Assembly (NCBI GenBank): GCA_017985015.1
Contig: JAGNYI010000008.1
Location: forward strand, 27,041-91,040
From: Giesbergeria sp.
GTDB lineage: Bacteria; Pseudomonadota; Gammaproteobacteria; Burkholderiales; Burkholderiaceae_C
DNA: 64,000 nt
Reading direction: 5' to 3'
The notes below the pieces were generated by a model. It was not told the origin of the DNA. It was given only the letters and a program-made list of their open reading frames with translations, and searched no databases. Positions 14,057 to 22,869 of the stretch are shown here, in pieces. Both the position numbers and the translations under genes were made by a program. Within the stretch, counting starts at the first letter, position 1. Each line of letters starts with the position of its first letter.

Positions 14057-16087
14057 GTGCCCCTCACGCCTCAATCGTCCGATGACTTTGCCCTGCTGCA
14101 CGCCAGCACGCGCAGCCTGCCTGACCGCAGCCGCTGGGCTGTGCTGTGGATGATGGGCCTGGCCGTACTCATCGTCGGCGCGGTGATGGCGCTGGTCTGG
14201 TACCTGGACCATTTCGAGACGGCGGAGGAAGAGCGCCGGCGCGGCGCCGATGCACAGTGGCTGGAGCAGAACGTGCAGTTCCACTTCCGCCGCCTGGAGT
14301 ACGACCTGGCCCAGCGGGCCCGCCAGGCCGCTCTCGACCCGGCGCAGGCGCTGCGCGACGTGGACAAGGCGCAGGACGCGCCCGCGGGCCTGCTGTGGCG
14401 CGCCTCCGGCGTCGTGCTGACGCAGGCCTGGATCGCCAGCCAGGGCGCCAGCGGCGGCGACGTGTTCCAGTGGCAGGAAGACCAGGCGCTACACGCCGAC
14501 AACTACCAGACCTTGCAGACGCTGCAGGACATTGCCGGTGGCCTGCGACGTGCCAGCTACGCCGGCCCCATGCGCCGCACGGACGGCAGCGTCACCGACC
14601 GCGTGTGGCTGGGCGTTCCCTATTTCGATGGCTCGCGCCTGGTCGGCATCTACGTAGCGCAGCTGTCGATGCAGCAGGCGGTGCAGGCACTCTTGCCTGC
14701 GTGGTTCCTGCAGAGCCAGACGGTACGCCTGGTGGTGGACGCCGTGGCCCCGCCGTCTGCGCCCCAGGCGCACGGTCCCTATCGCACTGTGATGAACCTG
14801 CCCGACACCGACCTGCTGCTGGAGGTGGTTCCGCAGGGGTCGCAGAGTTCGCCCGTGCCGCGCTTCTTCTTCGTCGTGGCGCTCCTGTTCCTGCTGGGCA
14901 TGCTGGCCAGTCTGGCGGCGCTGCGGCGCGACTTCGTCAAGCGCCAGCAGATGCAGCAGCGTCTGCTGGCCGAAGTGGCTCTGCGCTCGGCTATGGAGCG
15001 CTCGGTTGCCATAGGCATGCGCGCCTGGGACATGCAGGGCACCATTCTTTACGTCAACGAGGCCTTCTGCTCCATGGTCGGCTTCAGCGCGCAGGAGCTG
15101 CGCGGCGCCAGCGCGCCGCTGCCGTACTGGCCCGCCAACCAGATCGACGAGATCGCCATCCTGCACCGCCGGGTGATCCACCAAGGCACACTGCGGCAAG
15201 GCATAGAGGTGCAGTTCCGCCACCGCAACGGCGAGCGTGTGGATGTGCTCATCCACGAAGCGCCGCTGTTGGCCGCCGATGGCACGCAGTTGGGCTGGAT
15301 GAGTTCGGTGCTCGACATCAGCGAGCGCAAGCGCGCCCAGCAACTGGCAGCGCTGCAGCAGGAAAAGCTGGAGGCCTCGGGCCGGCTGGTGGCGGTGGGC
15401 GAGGTCGCCTCGACGCTGGCGCACGAGCTCAACCAGCCGCTGGGTGCGCTGGCTAGCTTCGCCGCCGGCCTGCTCAACCGCCTGCAGGGGGAGTCGATCA
15501 CGACCGACGAGGTGAGGCCCGTGGTGCAGCGCATCGCCCAACTGGCCGAGCGCGCCGGCGGCGTGATCCAGCGCGTCAATGCGTTCGCCCGCAAGCGCGA
15601 GCTGCAGTTGACGCAGGTGGATCTGGTGCCGCTGGTGCGTCGCGCCGTCGTCGGCGCGCAGGAGTCGCGCGACACCCCGGTCGTGCTCGACCTGCCCGAG
15701 CACTCGGTGCGCGTGCAGGGCGACGCACTGCTGCTGGAACACCTGGTGCAAAACCTGTGCGGCAACGCGCTCGATTGGGCGTGCCGCGGTGCTGCCCGCC
15801 CGCAGGTGTGCGTGCGGCTGCGCCAGGACGCTGCCGGAGCCATGGAACTGAGCGTTGCCGACAGTGGCTCCGGCGTGCCGCTGGACGCCCGCGCGCGCAT
15901 CTTTGACGCCTTCTTCAGTACCAAGGAAGGAGGTATGGGCATGGGCCTGGCCATTTGCCGCTCCATCGTCGAAGCCCACCACGGACGCATCGAAGTGGGC
16001 AGCGACCCGGAACTGGGCGGCGCCCGGTTCACGGTCTGGCTGCCGCTGGTGCCGGCAGCGCCAGCGGAAAGGGGCGAGGCAGCATGA
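14057..16087 (+). CDS. dctS: C4-dicarboxylate sensor histidine kinase (DctS/DctB type)
   Basis: 676 residues from a GTG start. Membrane helix at about 25-50 (WAVLWMMGLAVLIVGAVMAL), periplasmic sensor region about 55-270, second helix about 273-295, then a PAS domain (about 310-430), HisKA with phospho-acceptor His456 (STLAHELNQPLGAL) and an HATPase with N, G1 (DSGSGVP) and G2 (GMGMGLAIC) boxes. It phosphorylates the overlapping response regulator in response to periplasmic dicarboxylate. Gene order with dctPQM matches the DctS-DctR system of Rhodobacter more than the sigma54 DctB-DctD system, because the partner is FixJ-like. Confidence 0.9.
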   Translation: MPLTPQSSDDFALLHASTRSLPDRSRWAVLWMMGLAVLIVGAVMALVWYLDHFETAEEERRRGADAQWLEQNVQFHFRRLEYDLAQRARQAALDPAQALRDVDKAQDAPAGLLWRASGVVLTQAWIASQGASGGDVFQWQEDQALHADNYQTLQTLQDIAGGLRRASYAGPMRRTDGSVTDRVWLGVPYFDGSRLVGIYVAQLSMQQAVQALLPAWFLQSQTVRLVVDAVAPPSAPQAHGPYRTVMNLPDTDLLLEVVPQGSQSSPVPRFFFVVALLFLLGMLASLAALRRDFVKRQQMQQRLLAEVALRSAMERSVAIGMRAWDMQGTILYVNEAFCSMVGFSAQELRGASAPLPYWPANQIDEIAILHRRVIHQGTLRQGIEVQFRHRNGERVDVLIHEAPLLAADGTQLGWMSSVLDISERKRAQQLAALQQEKLEASGRLVAVGEVASTLAHELNQPLGALASFAAGLLNRLQGESITTDEVRPVVQRIAQLAERAGGVIQRVNAFARKRELQLTQVDLVPLVRRAVVGAQESRDTPVVLDLPEHSVRVQGDALLLEHLVQNLCGNALDWACRGAARPQVCVRLRQDAAGAMELSVADSGSGVPLDARARIFDAFFSTKEGGMGMGLAICRSIVEAHHGRIEVGSDPELGGARFTVWLPLVPAAPAERGEAA

Positions 16088-16731
16088 ACCGGATCGCCAT
16101 CCATATCGTCGACGACGACGCCGACGTGCGCGACGGCCTGGCCTGGCTGTTCGATTCACGCGGCTACCACGCGGCGACCTGGTCGGGCGGCGATGCGTTC
16201 CTGCACGCTATCGGCAAGCTGGCGCCGGACTGGGACCACGCCGTGGTGCTGATGGACATCCGTATGGAGCCACTTTCCGGTCTGGCCACGTTTGAGCGCC
16301 TTCAGCAGCTGGGCTGCCCCTGGCCGGTGCTGTTTCTCACCGGGCACGGCGACGTGGGCATGGCGGTGGCAGCGGTGAAGAAGGGTGCCTGGGATTTTCT
16401 GGAAAAGCCCTTTCAGGACAACTTGCTGGTGGACCGCATCGAGCAGGCCCTGGCTGCTGCGAGCGCGCTGCGCGACGCCAATCTGCAGACCCAGCGCCTG
16501 CGCGCCGCGCTGGCCAGCCTGAGCCAGCGCGAGCGCGAGGTGCTGGCCGAGCTGATCCGCGGACACTACAACAAGACCATTGCCGACCACCTGGGCATCA
16601 CCCAGCGCACCGTGGAGTTTCACCGTGCCAACATCTTCAACAAACTGGGGGTGCAATCGGCGATCGAGCTGGCGCACCAGTTGGGCCGGCTGGGCGCCTC
16701 GCCCGGCGCGGCCGGCGAAGGCGCAGAGTAA
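16084..16731 (+). CDS. dctR: FixJ/NarL-like response regulator (DctR type)
   Basis: 215 residues, start ATG overlapping the kinase stop (ATGA). The receiver domain has acidic DDD at 10-12, phospho-acceptor Asp58 (VVLMDIRM), Thr/Lys of LFLTGHGD and LEKPFQ. A LuxR-type HTH occupies about 148-205 (LSQREREVLAELIRGHYNK, RTVEFHRANIFNKLG). It lacks an AAA+ domain, so it acts on ordinary sigma70 promoters. The expected target is the adjacent dctPQM operon. Confidence 0.92.
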   Translation: MNRIAIHIVDDDADVRDGLAWLFDSRGYHAATWSGGDAFLHAIGKLAPDWDHAVVLMDIRMEPLSGLATFERLQQLGCPWPVLFLTGHGDVGMAVAAVKKGAWDFLEKPFQDNLLVDRIEQALAAASALRDANLQTQRLRAALASLSQREREVLAELIRGHYNKTIADHLGITQRTVEFHRANIFNKLGVQSAIELAHQLGRLGASPGAAGEGAE

Positions 16732-16880
16732 AGGAACGAAGCCAAGGGCCAAGCGGAACAAGTCCCTGCGCTGCACTGCGACAAACAGCCTGCTTTTTGA
16801 CAAGCTGGCTCAGGATGAAAAAATGGGTGCGATGGACTTTGCGCGACGCCGCGCGCTGCACTGCCTTTCCCTGGAAACCC

Positions 16881-17336
16881 ATGATCCGATTGAAATCGCT
16901 CCCCCCCCTCTTCACCGCCCTGGCCCTGCTGGCTGGCAGCGCCGCTGTCAGCGCCCGCGACATGGTGGCCGTCAGCCGCCCCGAGATCAACATGCGCTCA
17001 GGCGCAGGCACCCAGCACGAGGCGCTGTGGGTTCTCAGCCGCGGCTACCCGCTGGAGGTTCTGGCGCGCAAGGGGAAGTGGCTCAAGGTGCGCGATTTCG
17101 AGAACGACCGGGGCTGGGTCTACCGGCCACTGACCAACGCGGGCACGCCGCACCACGTGGTCAAGGTCCAGGTGCTCAACATCCGCAGCGCCCCCAGCCT
17201 CAAGAGCCGCGTGCTGGCCAAGGCGGCGCACGGCGAAATTCTCAAAACCCTGGAGCGCAAGCGCGATTGGGTGAAGGTGAAGCAGGAAGGTGGCCCCACG
17301 GGCTGGGTGTCGAGGCGGTTGGTGTGGGGCTGGTAG
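16881..17336 (+). CDS. Exported protein with two bacterial SH3 domains
   Basis: 151 residues from the ATG at 16881, chosen because a signal peptide follows (PPLFTALALLAGSAAVSA). Two SH3_3-like repeats follow: SRPEINMRSGAGTQHEALWV and VQVLNIRSAPSLKSRVLAKA, each with a G(K/R)-W-(L/V)-K-V strand. Such domains bind peptidoglycan or other periplasmic partners. The 3' end overlaps the probable start of the MOSC gene. Function beyond envelope binding is unknown. Confidence 0.85.
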   Translation: MIRLKSLPPLFTALALLAGSAAVSARDMVAVSRPEINMRSGAGTQHEALWVLSRGYPLEVLARKGKWLKVRDFENDRGWVYRPLTNAGTPHHVVKVQVLNIRSAPSLKSRVLAKAAHGEILKTLERKRDWVKVKQEGGPTGWVSRRLVWGW

Positions 17337-17959
17337 CGCCGCTGCCCGCGCAGCCGCCGCAAGTTGCCCGCTCAGCACCGGGCCTGCGCGTGCTGAGCCT
17401 CAACCTGGGCCGCTGCGAGCGCCTGCGCATTGGCGAGCGCAGCGTGCTGTCGGGGATAGGCAAGCGTCCGGTGGACGGGCCCGTCGCTGTGGCGCGCCTG
17501 GGCCTGGAGGGCGACGAGCAGGCCGACCTCAGCGTGCACGGTGGTCTGGACAAAGCCGTCTATGCCTACCCGGCAGCGCACTATGCTTTCTGGCACGCCG
17601 CACGCCGCGAGCGCAAAGTGAGCCTCTTCGATGAAACGCTGCCCCCGGGCTTCATGGGGGAGAACCTCACCGTGGAGGGCTTGCTGGAGCACGATGTCTA
17701 TGTGGGCGACCGCCTGCATTTCCCCGACTGCGTGCTGCGCGTCACCGCGCCGCGCGAACCTTGCTACAAATTCAATGCCGTCATGGGCTTTGTGCAGGCC
17801 GGGCGCACCATGGCGCTGGCGGGAAACTGCGGCTACTACCTGGCTGTGGATCAGCCGGGAACGATTGCAGCAGGGCAAGAGGCCTGGCTGCAGGCTGGCC
17901 AGCGGGGCCTGAGCATTGCGCGGGCCATCGCCGGCAAGTGGGCCAAGCACGCGCGATAG
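17324..17959 (+). CDS. MOSC-domain protein, YiiM-like
   Basis: About 211 residues from a GTG at 17324, overlapping the SH3 gene; a GTG at 17390 is an alternative. MOSC signatures are GDEQADLSVHGGLDKAVYAY, GENLTVEGLLEHDVYVGD and the conserved Cys of APREPCYKF. YiiM-type proteins take part in molybdenum-cofactor-dependent reduction of N-hydroxylated compounds. No molybdenum gene is adjacent. The C-terminal three-alpha region after about residue 160 is also YiiM-like. Confidence 0.85.
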   Translation: MGLVAPLPAQPPQVARSAPGLRVLSLNLGRCERLRIGERSVLSGIGKRPVDGPVAVARLGLEGDEQADLSVHGGLDKAVYAYPAAHYAFWHAARRERKVSLFDETLPPGFMGENLTVEGLLEHDVYVGDRLHFPDCVLRVTAPREPCYKFNAVMGFVQAGRTMALAGNCGYYLAVDQPGTIAAGQEAWLQAGQRGLSIARAIAGKWAKHAR

Positions 17960-17989
17960 TGCGCGCCCCACCCGTTGAATCAGTCACTT

Positions 17990-18046
17990 TTTGATAGCTG
18001 TCAACGCTTATCAGATAAGCGCTAGAGCCCTATTTGACTTTGAAAA
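17990..18046 (+). repeat. Dispersed REP-like repeat, copy 2
   Basis: TTGATAGCTG, then ACGCTTA-TCAGA-TAAGCGCTAGAGCC and an AT-rich tail. The GCTTA-N5-TAAGC arms form the hairpin shared by the family. It fills the gap between the convergent MOSC and minE genes and abuts the minE stop. Confidence 0.75.
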
Positions 18047-18313
18047 TCAGCGCCCTGCCTCGGGCAGCTCGATCTTCACCTCCAGCACCTCCAGGTTGTC
18101 CTGGCGCTCCAGGCTCACCTTGAGGTCTTCGGGATTGATCTTGACGTATTTGCTGATCACTGCCACCAGCTCGCGCTGCAGCGCGGGCAGGTAGTCGGGC
18201 TCGGCAGCGTTGCGGCCGCTGCGTTCGTGCGCCAGGATGATCTGCAGGCGTTCCTTGGCGACGCTGGCGGTTTTCTTCTTTTCGCCCAGCAGGAAGGAGA
18301 GAAAGGACGCCAT
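18047..18313 (-). CDS. minE: Cell division topological specificity factor MinE
   Basis: 88 residues, the usual MinE length. N-terminal membrane-targeting segment [20 protein letters not shown], then the MinD-contact helix/strand [14 protein letters not shown], then the topological-specificity domain ([18 protein letters not shown]). It displaces MinD from the membrane and drives pole-to-pole oscillation that places the Z ring at midcell. It lies 3 bp after minD in the leftward minC-minD-minE operon. Confidence 0.97.
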   Translation of the reverse strand: MASFLSFLLGEKKKTASVAKERLQIILAHERSGRNAAEPDYLPALQRELVAVISKYVKINPEDLKVSLERQDNLEVLEVKIELPEAGR

Positions 18314-18316
18314 GGC

Positions 18317-19132
18317 TTATTTGCTCCCGAACAGGCGTTTGAAGAAGCCGGGTTTCTCGGCATCGATAAAGCGCAGCGGCTTGTCCTGGCCGAGGAACCG
18401 GTCGATCACGTCCTTGTAGGCCTCGGACACGTCGGTGCCCTGCAGGTGAATGGCAGGCAGCCCCTGGTTGGAGGCCTGCAGCACCACTTCGGATTCCGGG
18501 ATGACGCCAATCAGCTTGATGCGCAGGATGTCCTGAATGTCTTCCAGGCTCAGCATCTGCCCTTCCTGCACACGGCCGGGGTTGTAGCGGGTGATGAGCA
18601 AATGCTCCCTGATGGGCTCGCCGCCTTCAATGGCGCGCTTGGTCTTGCTGCCCAGCATGCCCAGGATGCGGTCCGAGTCGCGCACCGACGACACCTCGGG
18701 GTTGGTGACCAGCAGCGCCTCGTCGGCAAAGTGCATGGCCATCAGCGCACCGCTCTCGATGCCGGCGGGGGAATCGCAGACGATGTATTCAAAGTCCATC
18801 GCTGCCAGGTCTTCGAGCACCTTGCCCACGCCGTCCAGCGTGAGAGCGTCCTTGTCGCGCGTCTGGCTGGCGGCGAGCACGAACAGGTTGTCGCTGTTCT
18901 TGTCCTTGATGAGCGCCTGGTTCAGGTTGGATTCGCCCTGGATCACGTTGATCAGGTCGTACACCACGCGGCGCTCGCACCCCATGATGAGGTCGAGGTT
19001 GCGCAGGCCGACGTCAAAGTCGATCACGGCGGTCTTGTGGCCGCGCAGGGCGAGGCCGGAAGCAAAGGCGGCACTGGTGGTGGTTTTGCCCACGCCACCC
19101 TTGCCGGAAGTCACGACGACGATTTTGGCCAT
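18317..19132 (-). CDS. minD: Septum-site-determining ATPase MinD
   Basis: 271 residues. Deviant Walker A KGGVGKTTTSA near residue 11, DFDVGLRNLDLIMGCERR, the Walker B-like YIVCDSPAGIE, and a C-terminal amphipathic membrane-targeting helix (KPGFFKRLFG). It binds the inner membrane as an ATP dimer, recruits MinC and is cycled off by MinE. Located between minC and minE with 44-bp and 3-bp spacing. Confidence 0.98.
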   Translation of the reverse strand: MAKIVVVTSGKGGVGKTTTSAAFASGLALRGHKTAVIDFDVGLRNLDLIMGCERRVVYDLINVIQGESNLNQALIKDKNSDNLFVLAASQTRDKDALTLDGVGKVLEDLAAMDFEYIVCDSPAGIESGALMAMHFADEALLVTNPEVSSVRDSDRILGMLGSKTKRAIEGGEPIREHLLITRYNPGRVQEGQMLSLEDIQDILRIKLIGVIPESEVVLQASNQGLPAIHLQGTDVSEAYKDVIDRFLGQDKPLRFIDAEKPGFFKRLFGSK

Positions 19133-19176
19133 GTGTAGTACGTATTGAAAAGAGAAAATTCAGAGAAAAACGGGGC

Positions 19177-19926
19177 TTACAAAGGCTCGATCAGCAGCTT
19201 CTCGCCGTCGAGCCGCACCTGGGCCGGCTTGCCCAGCACCTCGGGCGGTATCGCCACCTCGGTGGTGCGGTAGATGCCGGCAATGGACACCAGCTGTGGT
19301 TCCATGCAGGTCGTGAAAATGCGCGCCTCGGTGTTGCCGCGCGCGCCGGCAATGGCGCGGCCGCGCAGCGGGGCGTAGACGTGGATATTTCCATCGGCAA
19401 TCACCTCGGCGCCAAAGCTGACCACAGCCAGCACCACCAGATCTGCGCCGCGGGCATAGACCTGCTGGCCTGAGCGCAGCGGCTTGTCGATCACCACCGT
19501 CGCCGGACCGGGGACCTGCACCTCGCGCACCACTTCAATTTCGTGCACCACCTCATGCACCACTTCCCGCGCAGCGCTCTCGGTGCGCGCGGGCCCGGCC
19601 TCCGGAGCCGCGGCCAGACCGGCAGCAACGGCTGCGGCCATTTGCTCCGGATTGCCCCCTCGCACCGCCACGGGCAGCGTGGCGTGGGCGCGCAGCACGG
19701 CGCACAGTCCGGGAAAATCGATGGCCTCCTGCAACTCGCGCAGCCACGCCAGATCGATCAGCACGGCGTCGTTGTCGAAGAAGCCGGGATCGTCCTGCAG
19801 GCGCTCGGCCAGCTCGCTGGCGAGCAGCGCCGGGTCGGGAGAGCGCAGCAGCACGGCCAACACGGGCAGCGAAGCGCTCTTGAGCTCAATACGGGTGCGG
19901 GCCAGGCCCGCCGTGTCTGCGGCCAT
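19177..19926 (-). CDS. minC: Septum formation inhibitor MinC
   Basis: 249 residues from the ATG at 19926. The N-terminal domain (about 1-105) inhibits FtsZ; the C-terminal beta-helix (about 150-249) shows LRSGQQVYARGADLVVLAVV, IHVYAPLRGRAIAGARGNTE and PAQVRLDGEKLLIEPL. A variable linker between them contains VVHEVVHEIEVVREVQVPGP, an alternating Val/Glu/His stretch. First gene of the min operon. Confidence 0.95.
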   Translation of the reverse strand: MAADTAGLARTRIELKSASLPVLAVLLRSPDPALLASELAERLQDDPGFFDNDAVLIDLAWLRELQEAIDFPGLCAVLRAHATLPVAVRGGNPEQMAAAVAAGLAAAPEAGPARTESAAREVVHEVVHEIEVVREVQVPGPATVVIDKPLRSGQQVYARGADLVVLAVVSFGAEVIADGNIHVYAPLRGRAIAGARGNTEARIFTTCMEPQLVSIAGIYRTTEVAIPPEVLGKPAQVRLDGEKLLIEPL

Positions 19927-20211
19927 GAAGTCTCTGCGTTGCGCCCGGCTCTTCCAGGCGCGCGAAAAGGCCCGAGTGTACTTGGGCGTGCCGCAGCGCC
20001 TGCGGGTGTGCGGGCGGCCTGCCCAGATGCGCTCAGGCGCAAGCATCGTGCTGCCAGGAATCGCTCCGGCTCACCGCGCCAGTACGGCATGGTGCAAACC
20101 CCAGGGCGCAGGAACCCAGCATTTCTGTCACGATGGTGGGCCGCCTATCCTGGGCACGTGTTCAAGCGCTTCGCCATTTTTTGAAGCCGCCCGACCCTGC
20201 GGGAGAGCCCT

Positions 20212-22716
20212 TTGAACCAGCACCTGCCTTTTTTCAGTACTCTGGCGCTGCAGGACGCGCTCCAGTTGTCCCGGGAAATGCTGGAGCATCTCCCGGTGGG
20301 CATTGCCCTGTTCGACCCCGAGCTGCGTGTTTTGTCCATCAACCGCCTGGCCATCCGGATGCTGGAGTTTCCGCAGGAGCTGTTCTCCGGCGAGATGCCC
20401 TCACTGGAGGATTTGCTTTACTTCAATGCCTGCCGTGGCGAATACGGCCCTGGCGATCCGCACGAACAGACCCGCCAGCGCATGGAGCTGGCGCTGAAGC
20501 TCGAAGCGCACCGCTTTGTGCGCCAACGCCCTGACGGCGTCGTGCTCGACGTCATTGGCGCGCCCCTGCCCGGCGGCGGTTTCGTCAGCATCTACACCGA
20601 CATCACCGAGCGCGAGCGCAATGCCACGGCCATGCGCGACCAGGCCCTGTACCTGAGCAGCGTGCTGGCGCACCTGCCGCAGGGCATCTCGGTGTTTGAC
20701 GAACAGTTGCGCCTCAAATGCTGGAACCAAAAGTTTCTCGAGGTGCTCGACCTGCCGCCAGCGGGGGTCTATCCCGACGTGGCGTTCGAGGACCTGATCC
20801 GCTACCCGGCCGAGCGCGGTGAGTTCGGCCCCGGTGACCCCGAAGCCTATGTACAACAACGCCGAAAAGGGGCCCTGCGGTTTGAGCCCCACCGGCTCGA
20901 ACGCACCCGGCCCACGGGCCGCACACACCTGATCGAGGGCTGCCCCATGCAGGCCGACGGGCGTACGGTGGGCTTCGTCACCAGCTACACCGATATCACC
21001 GAGAACAAGGCGCGCGAGGCCGCCCTGACCGAGAAGAACGCGCTGCTCCAGACCCTGGCCGACAACCTGCCTTGCGGCGTGAGCGTCTTCGACAAGGATC
21101 TGCACCTGGTGCTGATGAACGACGAGGCCATCCGCCTGCTGGGCTTTACCCGCGAGCTGGTCAACCAGTGCCCCCATTTTTCCGAACTGGCGCGCTTCAA
21201 TGCCGAGCGGGGTGAATACGGCGCGGTAGATGTGGAAGCTTTCGTGGCAGATCTCACGGCCAAGGCGCTTCACCCCACACACCACCGCATGGAGCGCGTA
21301 CGGCCCAACGGGGTCGTCATTGATCTGGTGGGGGCCCCCATACCGCACGGTGGTTTGGTCACCCTCTACTCCGACGTCACCGAGCAGCGCAACGCCGCGC
21401 GCGCCATCGAACGCCTGGCGCACCACGACACCCTGACCGGCCTGGCCAACCGCTACGCGCTGGAGGCACGGCTGGACCAGCTCGTGGCCGACGCGCGGCG
21501 CCACGACCGCCGGCTGGCCGTGCTGTTCCTCGACATGGACAACTTCAAGGGCATCAACGACAGCATGGGCCACAGCGTAGGGGACGAGTTTCTGCGCGTG
21601 ACGGCACAGCGCCTGCGCAGCGCCGTGCGCGAGAACGACATCGTGGCCCGGCTCGGTGGGGACGAGTTCGTGGTGGTACTTTCGGACATGGGCGAACCCC
21701 AGCATGCCCTGTCGGCAGCCACCAAGTTGCTGGAGAAGTTGTCCCAACCGGTCACCCTGGCCGGGCAGGAGCTGAGCCCCTCCACCTCCATCGGCATCTG
21801 CTTCTTTCCACAGGACGGACGCGACCGCGGCAGCCTGATGCAAAGCGCCGACATCGCCATGTACCAGGCCAAGCAGATGGGCAAAGGCACCTACCGCTGC
21901 TTCGACCCGGCCATGATGGCCGTGGCCACCCAGCGCGCGGCCATGGAGCGGGCGCTGAAAGAAGCGGTCGCACTCGAGCGCTTCGAGGTGCACTACCAGC
22001 CGCTGGTGGACTGCCGCACCCGCGCGGTGCTGGGGTGCGAGGCCCTGATTCGCTGGCAACACCCCGACGGCCATTGGATCGCGCCGCTTGATTTCATCCC
22101 CCTGGCGGAGGAACTGGGCCTGATCAACCAGGTGGGCAAACTGGTGCTGCAGCTGGCCTGCAGCACCCTGGCCCTGTGGCACCGCGAGGGATTCACACAT
22201 CTGGGCATGTCGGTCAATCTCAGCGCGGTGCAGTTGCGCAATCCGCTCCTGCCCGAACAGATCGCCGAAACACTGCAAATCAACGGCCTGTCGGCGGCCG
22301 CCTTGACGCTGGAGATCACGGAATCCGTGGCCATGCAGGACCCCCAGACCAGCATCGAGCGGCTGGAGCAGATTCGCGCCCTGGGCGTGCGCCTGGCCAT
22401 GGACGACTTCGGCACCGGCTACTCCTCGCTCGCCTACCTCAAGCGCCTTCCGCTCAACATCCTCAAGCTCGACCGCAGCTTTGTGCAGGATCTGGAATCG
22501 AACCCCAACGACGCCGCCATCTGCACCGCCACCATCGGCCTGGCACACCACCTGGGACTGGCTGTGGTGGCAGAAGGCGTGGAGACCGAGGGGCAGCATG
22601 CCTTCCTCGACCGCCTGGGCTGCGACGTGTGCCAGGGCTACCTGTTCAGCCGCCCGTTGCCCGGCGACGCGCTGCGGCGATGGCTGGGCGGCCTGCCGGG
22701 TGTCAGCACGGCGTGA
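20212..22716 (+). CDS. Triple-PAS GGDEF-EAL cyclic-di-GMP enzyme
   Basis: 834 residues from a TTG start with GGGAGAG as ribosome binding site. Three PAS_7-type sensor modules (about 20-140, 145-270, 275-390) each have a (L/N)P-x-G-(I/V) start and an RGE(Y/F)G loop and end in DITE/DVTE. A GGDEF domain follows with intact GGDEF at 482-486, then an EAL domain with intact EAL at 610-612 and DDFGTGYSSLAYL. Both catalytic motifs are complete, so it may both make and break c-di-GMP. It has no membrane helix, so the PAS modules sense a cytoplasmic signal. It is transcribed alone, divergent from minC. Confidence 0.93.
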   Translation: MNQHLPFFSTLALQDALQLSREMLEHLPVGIALFDPELRVLSINRLAIRMLEFPQELFSGEMPSLEDLLYFNACRGEYGPGDPHEQTRQRMELALKLEAHRFVRQRPDGVVLDVIGAPLPGGGFVSIYTDITERERNATAMRDQALYLSSVLAHLPQGISVFDEQLRLKCWNQKFLEVLDLPPAGVYPDVAFEDLIRYPAERGEFGPGDPEAYVQQRRKGALRFEPHRLERTRPTGRTHLIEGCPMQADGRTVGFVTSYTDITENKAREAALTEKNALLQTLADNLPCGVSVFDKDLHLVLMNDEAIRLLGFTRELVNQCPHFSELARFNAERGEYGAVDVEAFVADLTAKALHPTHHRMERVRPNGVVIDLVGAPIPHGGLVTLYSDVTEQRNAARAIERLAHHDTLTGLANRYALEARLDQLVADARRHDRRLAVLFLDMDNFKGINDSMGHSVGDEFLRVTAQRLRSAVRENDIVARLGGDEFVVVLSDMGEPQHALSAATKLLEKLSQPVTLAGQELSPSTSIGICFFPQDGRDRGSLMQSADIAMYQAKQMGKGTYRCFDPAMMAVATQRAAMERALKEAVALERFEVHYQPLVDCRTRAVLGCEALIRWQHPDGHWIAPLDFIPLAEELGLINQVGKLVLQLACSTLALWHREGFTHLGMSVNLSAVQLRNPLLPEQIAETLQINGLSAAALTLEITESVAMQDPQTSIERLEQIRALGVRLAMDDFGTGYSSLAYLKRLPLNILKLDRSFVQDLESNPNDAAICTATIGLAHHLGLAVVAEGVETEGQHAFLDRLGCDVCQGYLFSRPLPGDALRRWLGGLPGVSTA

Positions 22717-22869
22717 GCAAGGGTCTGCCTTGCCCTACGCCGCCCTGCGAAGACAGAAATGCAAATAGAAACGCCGTTTTCCATCGGCAGTGTTCCAATC
22801 GCCCGGCACAGCGCGGCGGCCCCGAGCGGTTCGCGAGCGCATCACTCGTTTTCAAGAAGGATTTTTGAG

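Noticed and set aside
20401-22599. 732-codon open frame antisense to the GGDEF-EAL gene
   Set aside because: The sense strand carries intact GGDEF and EAL motifs. The antisense product is low in protein-like features.
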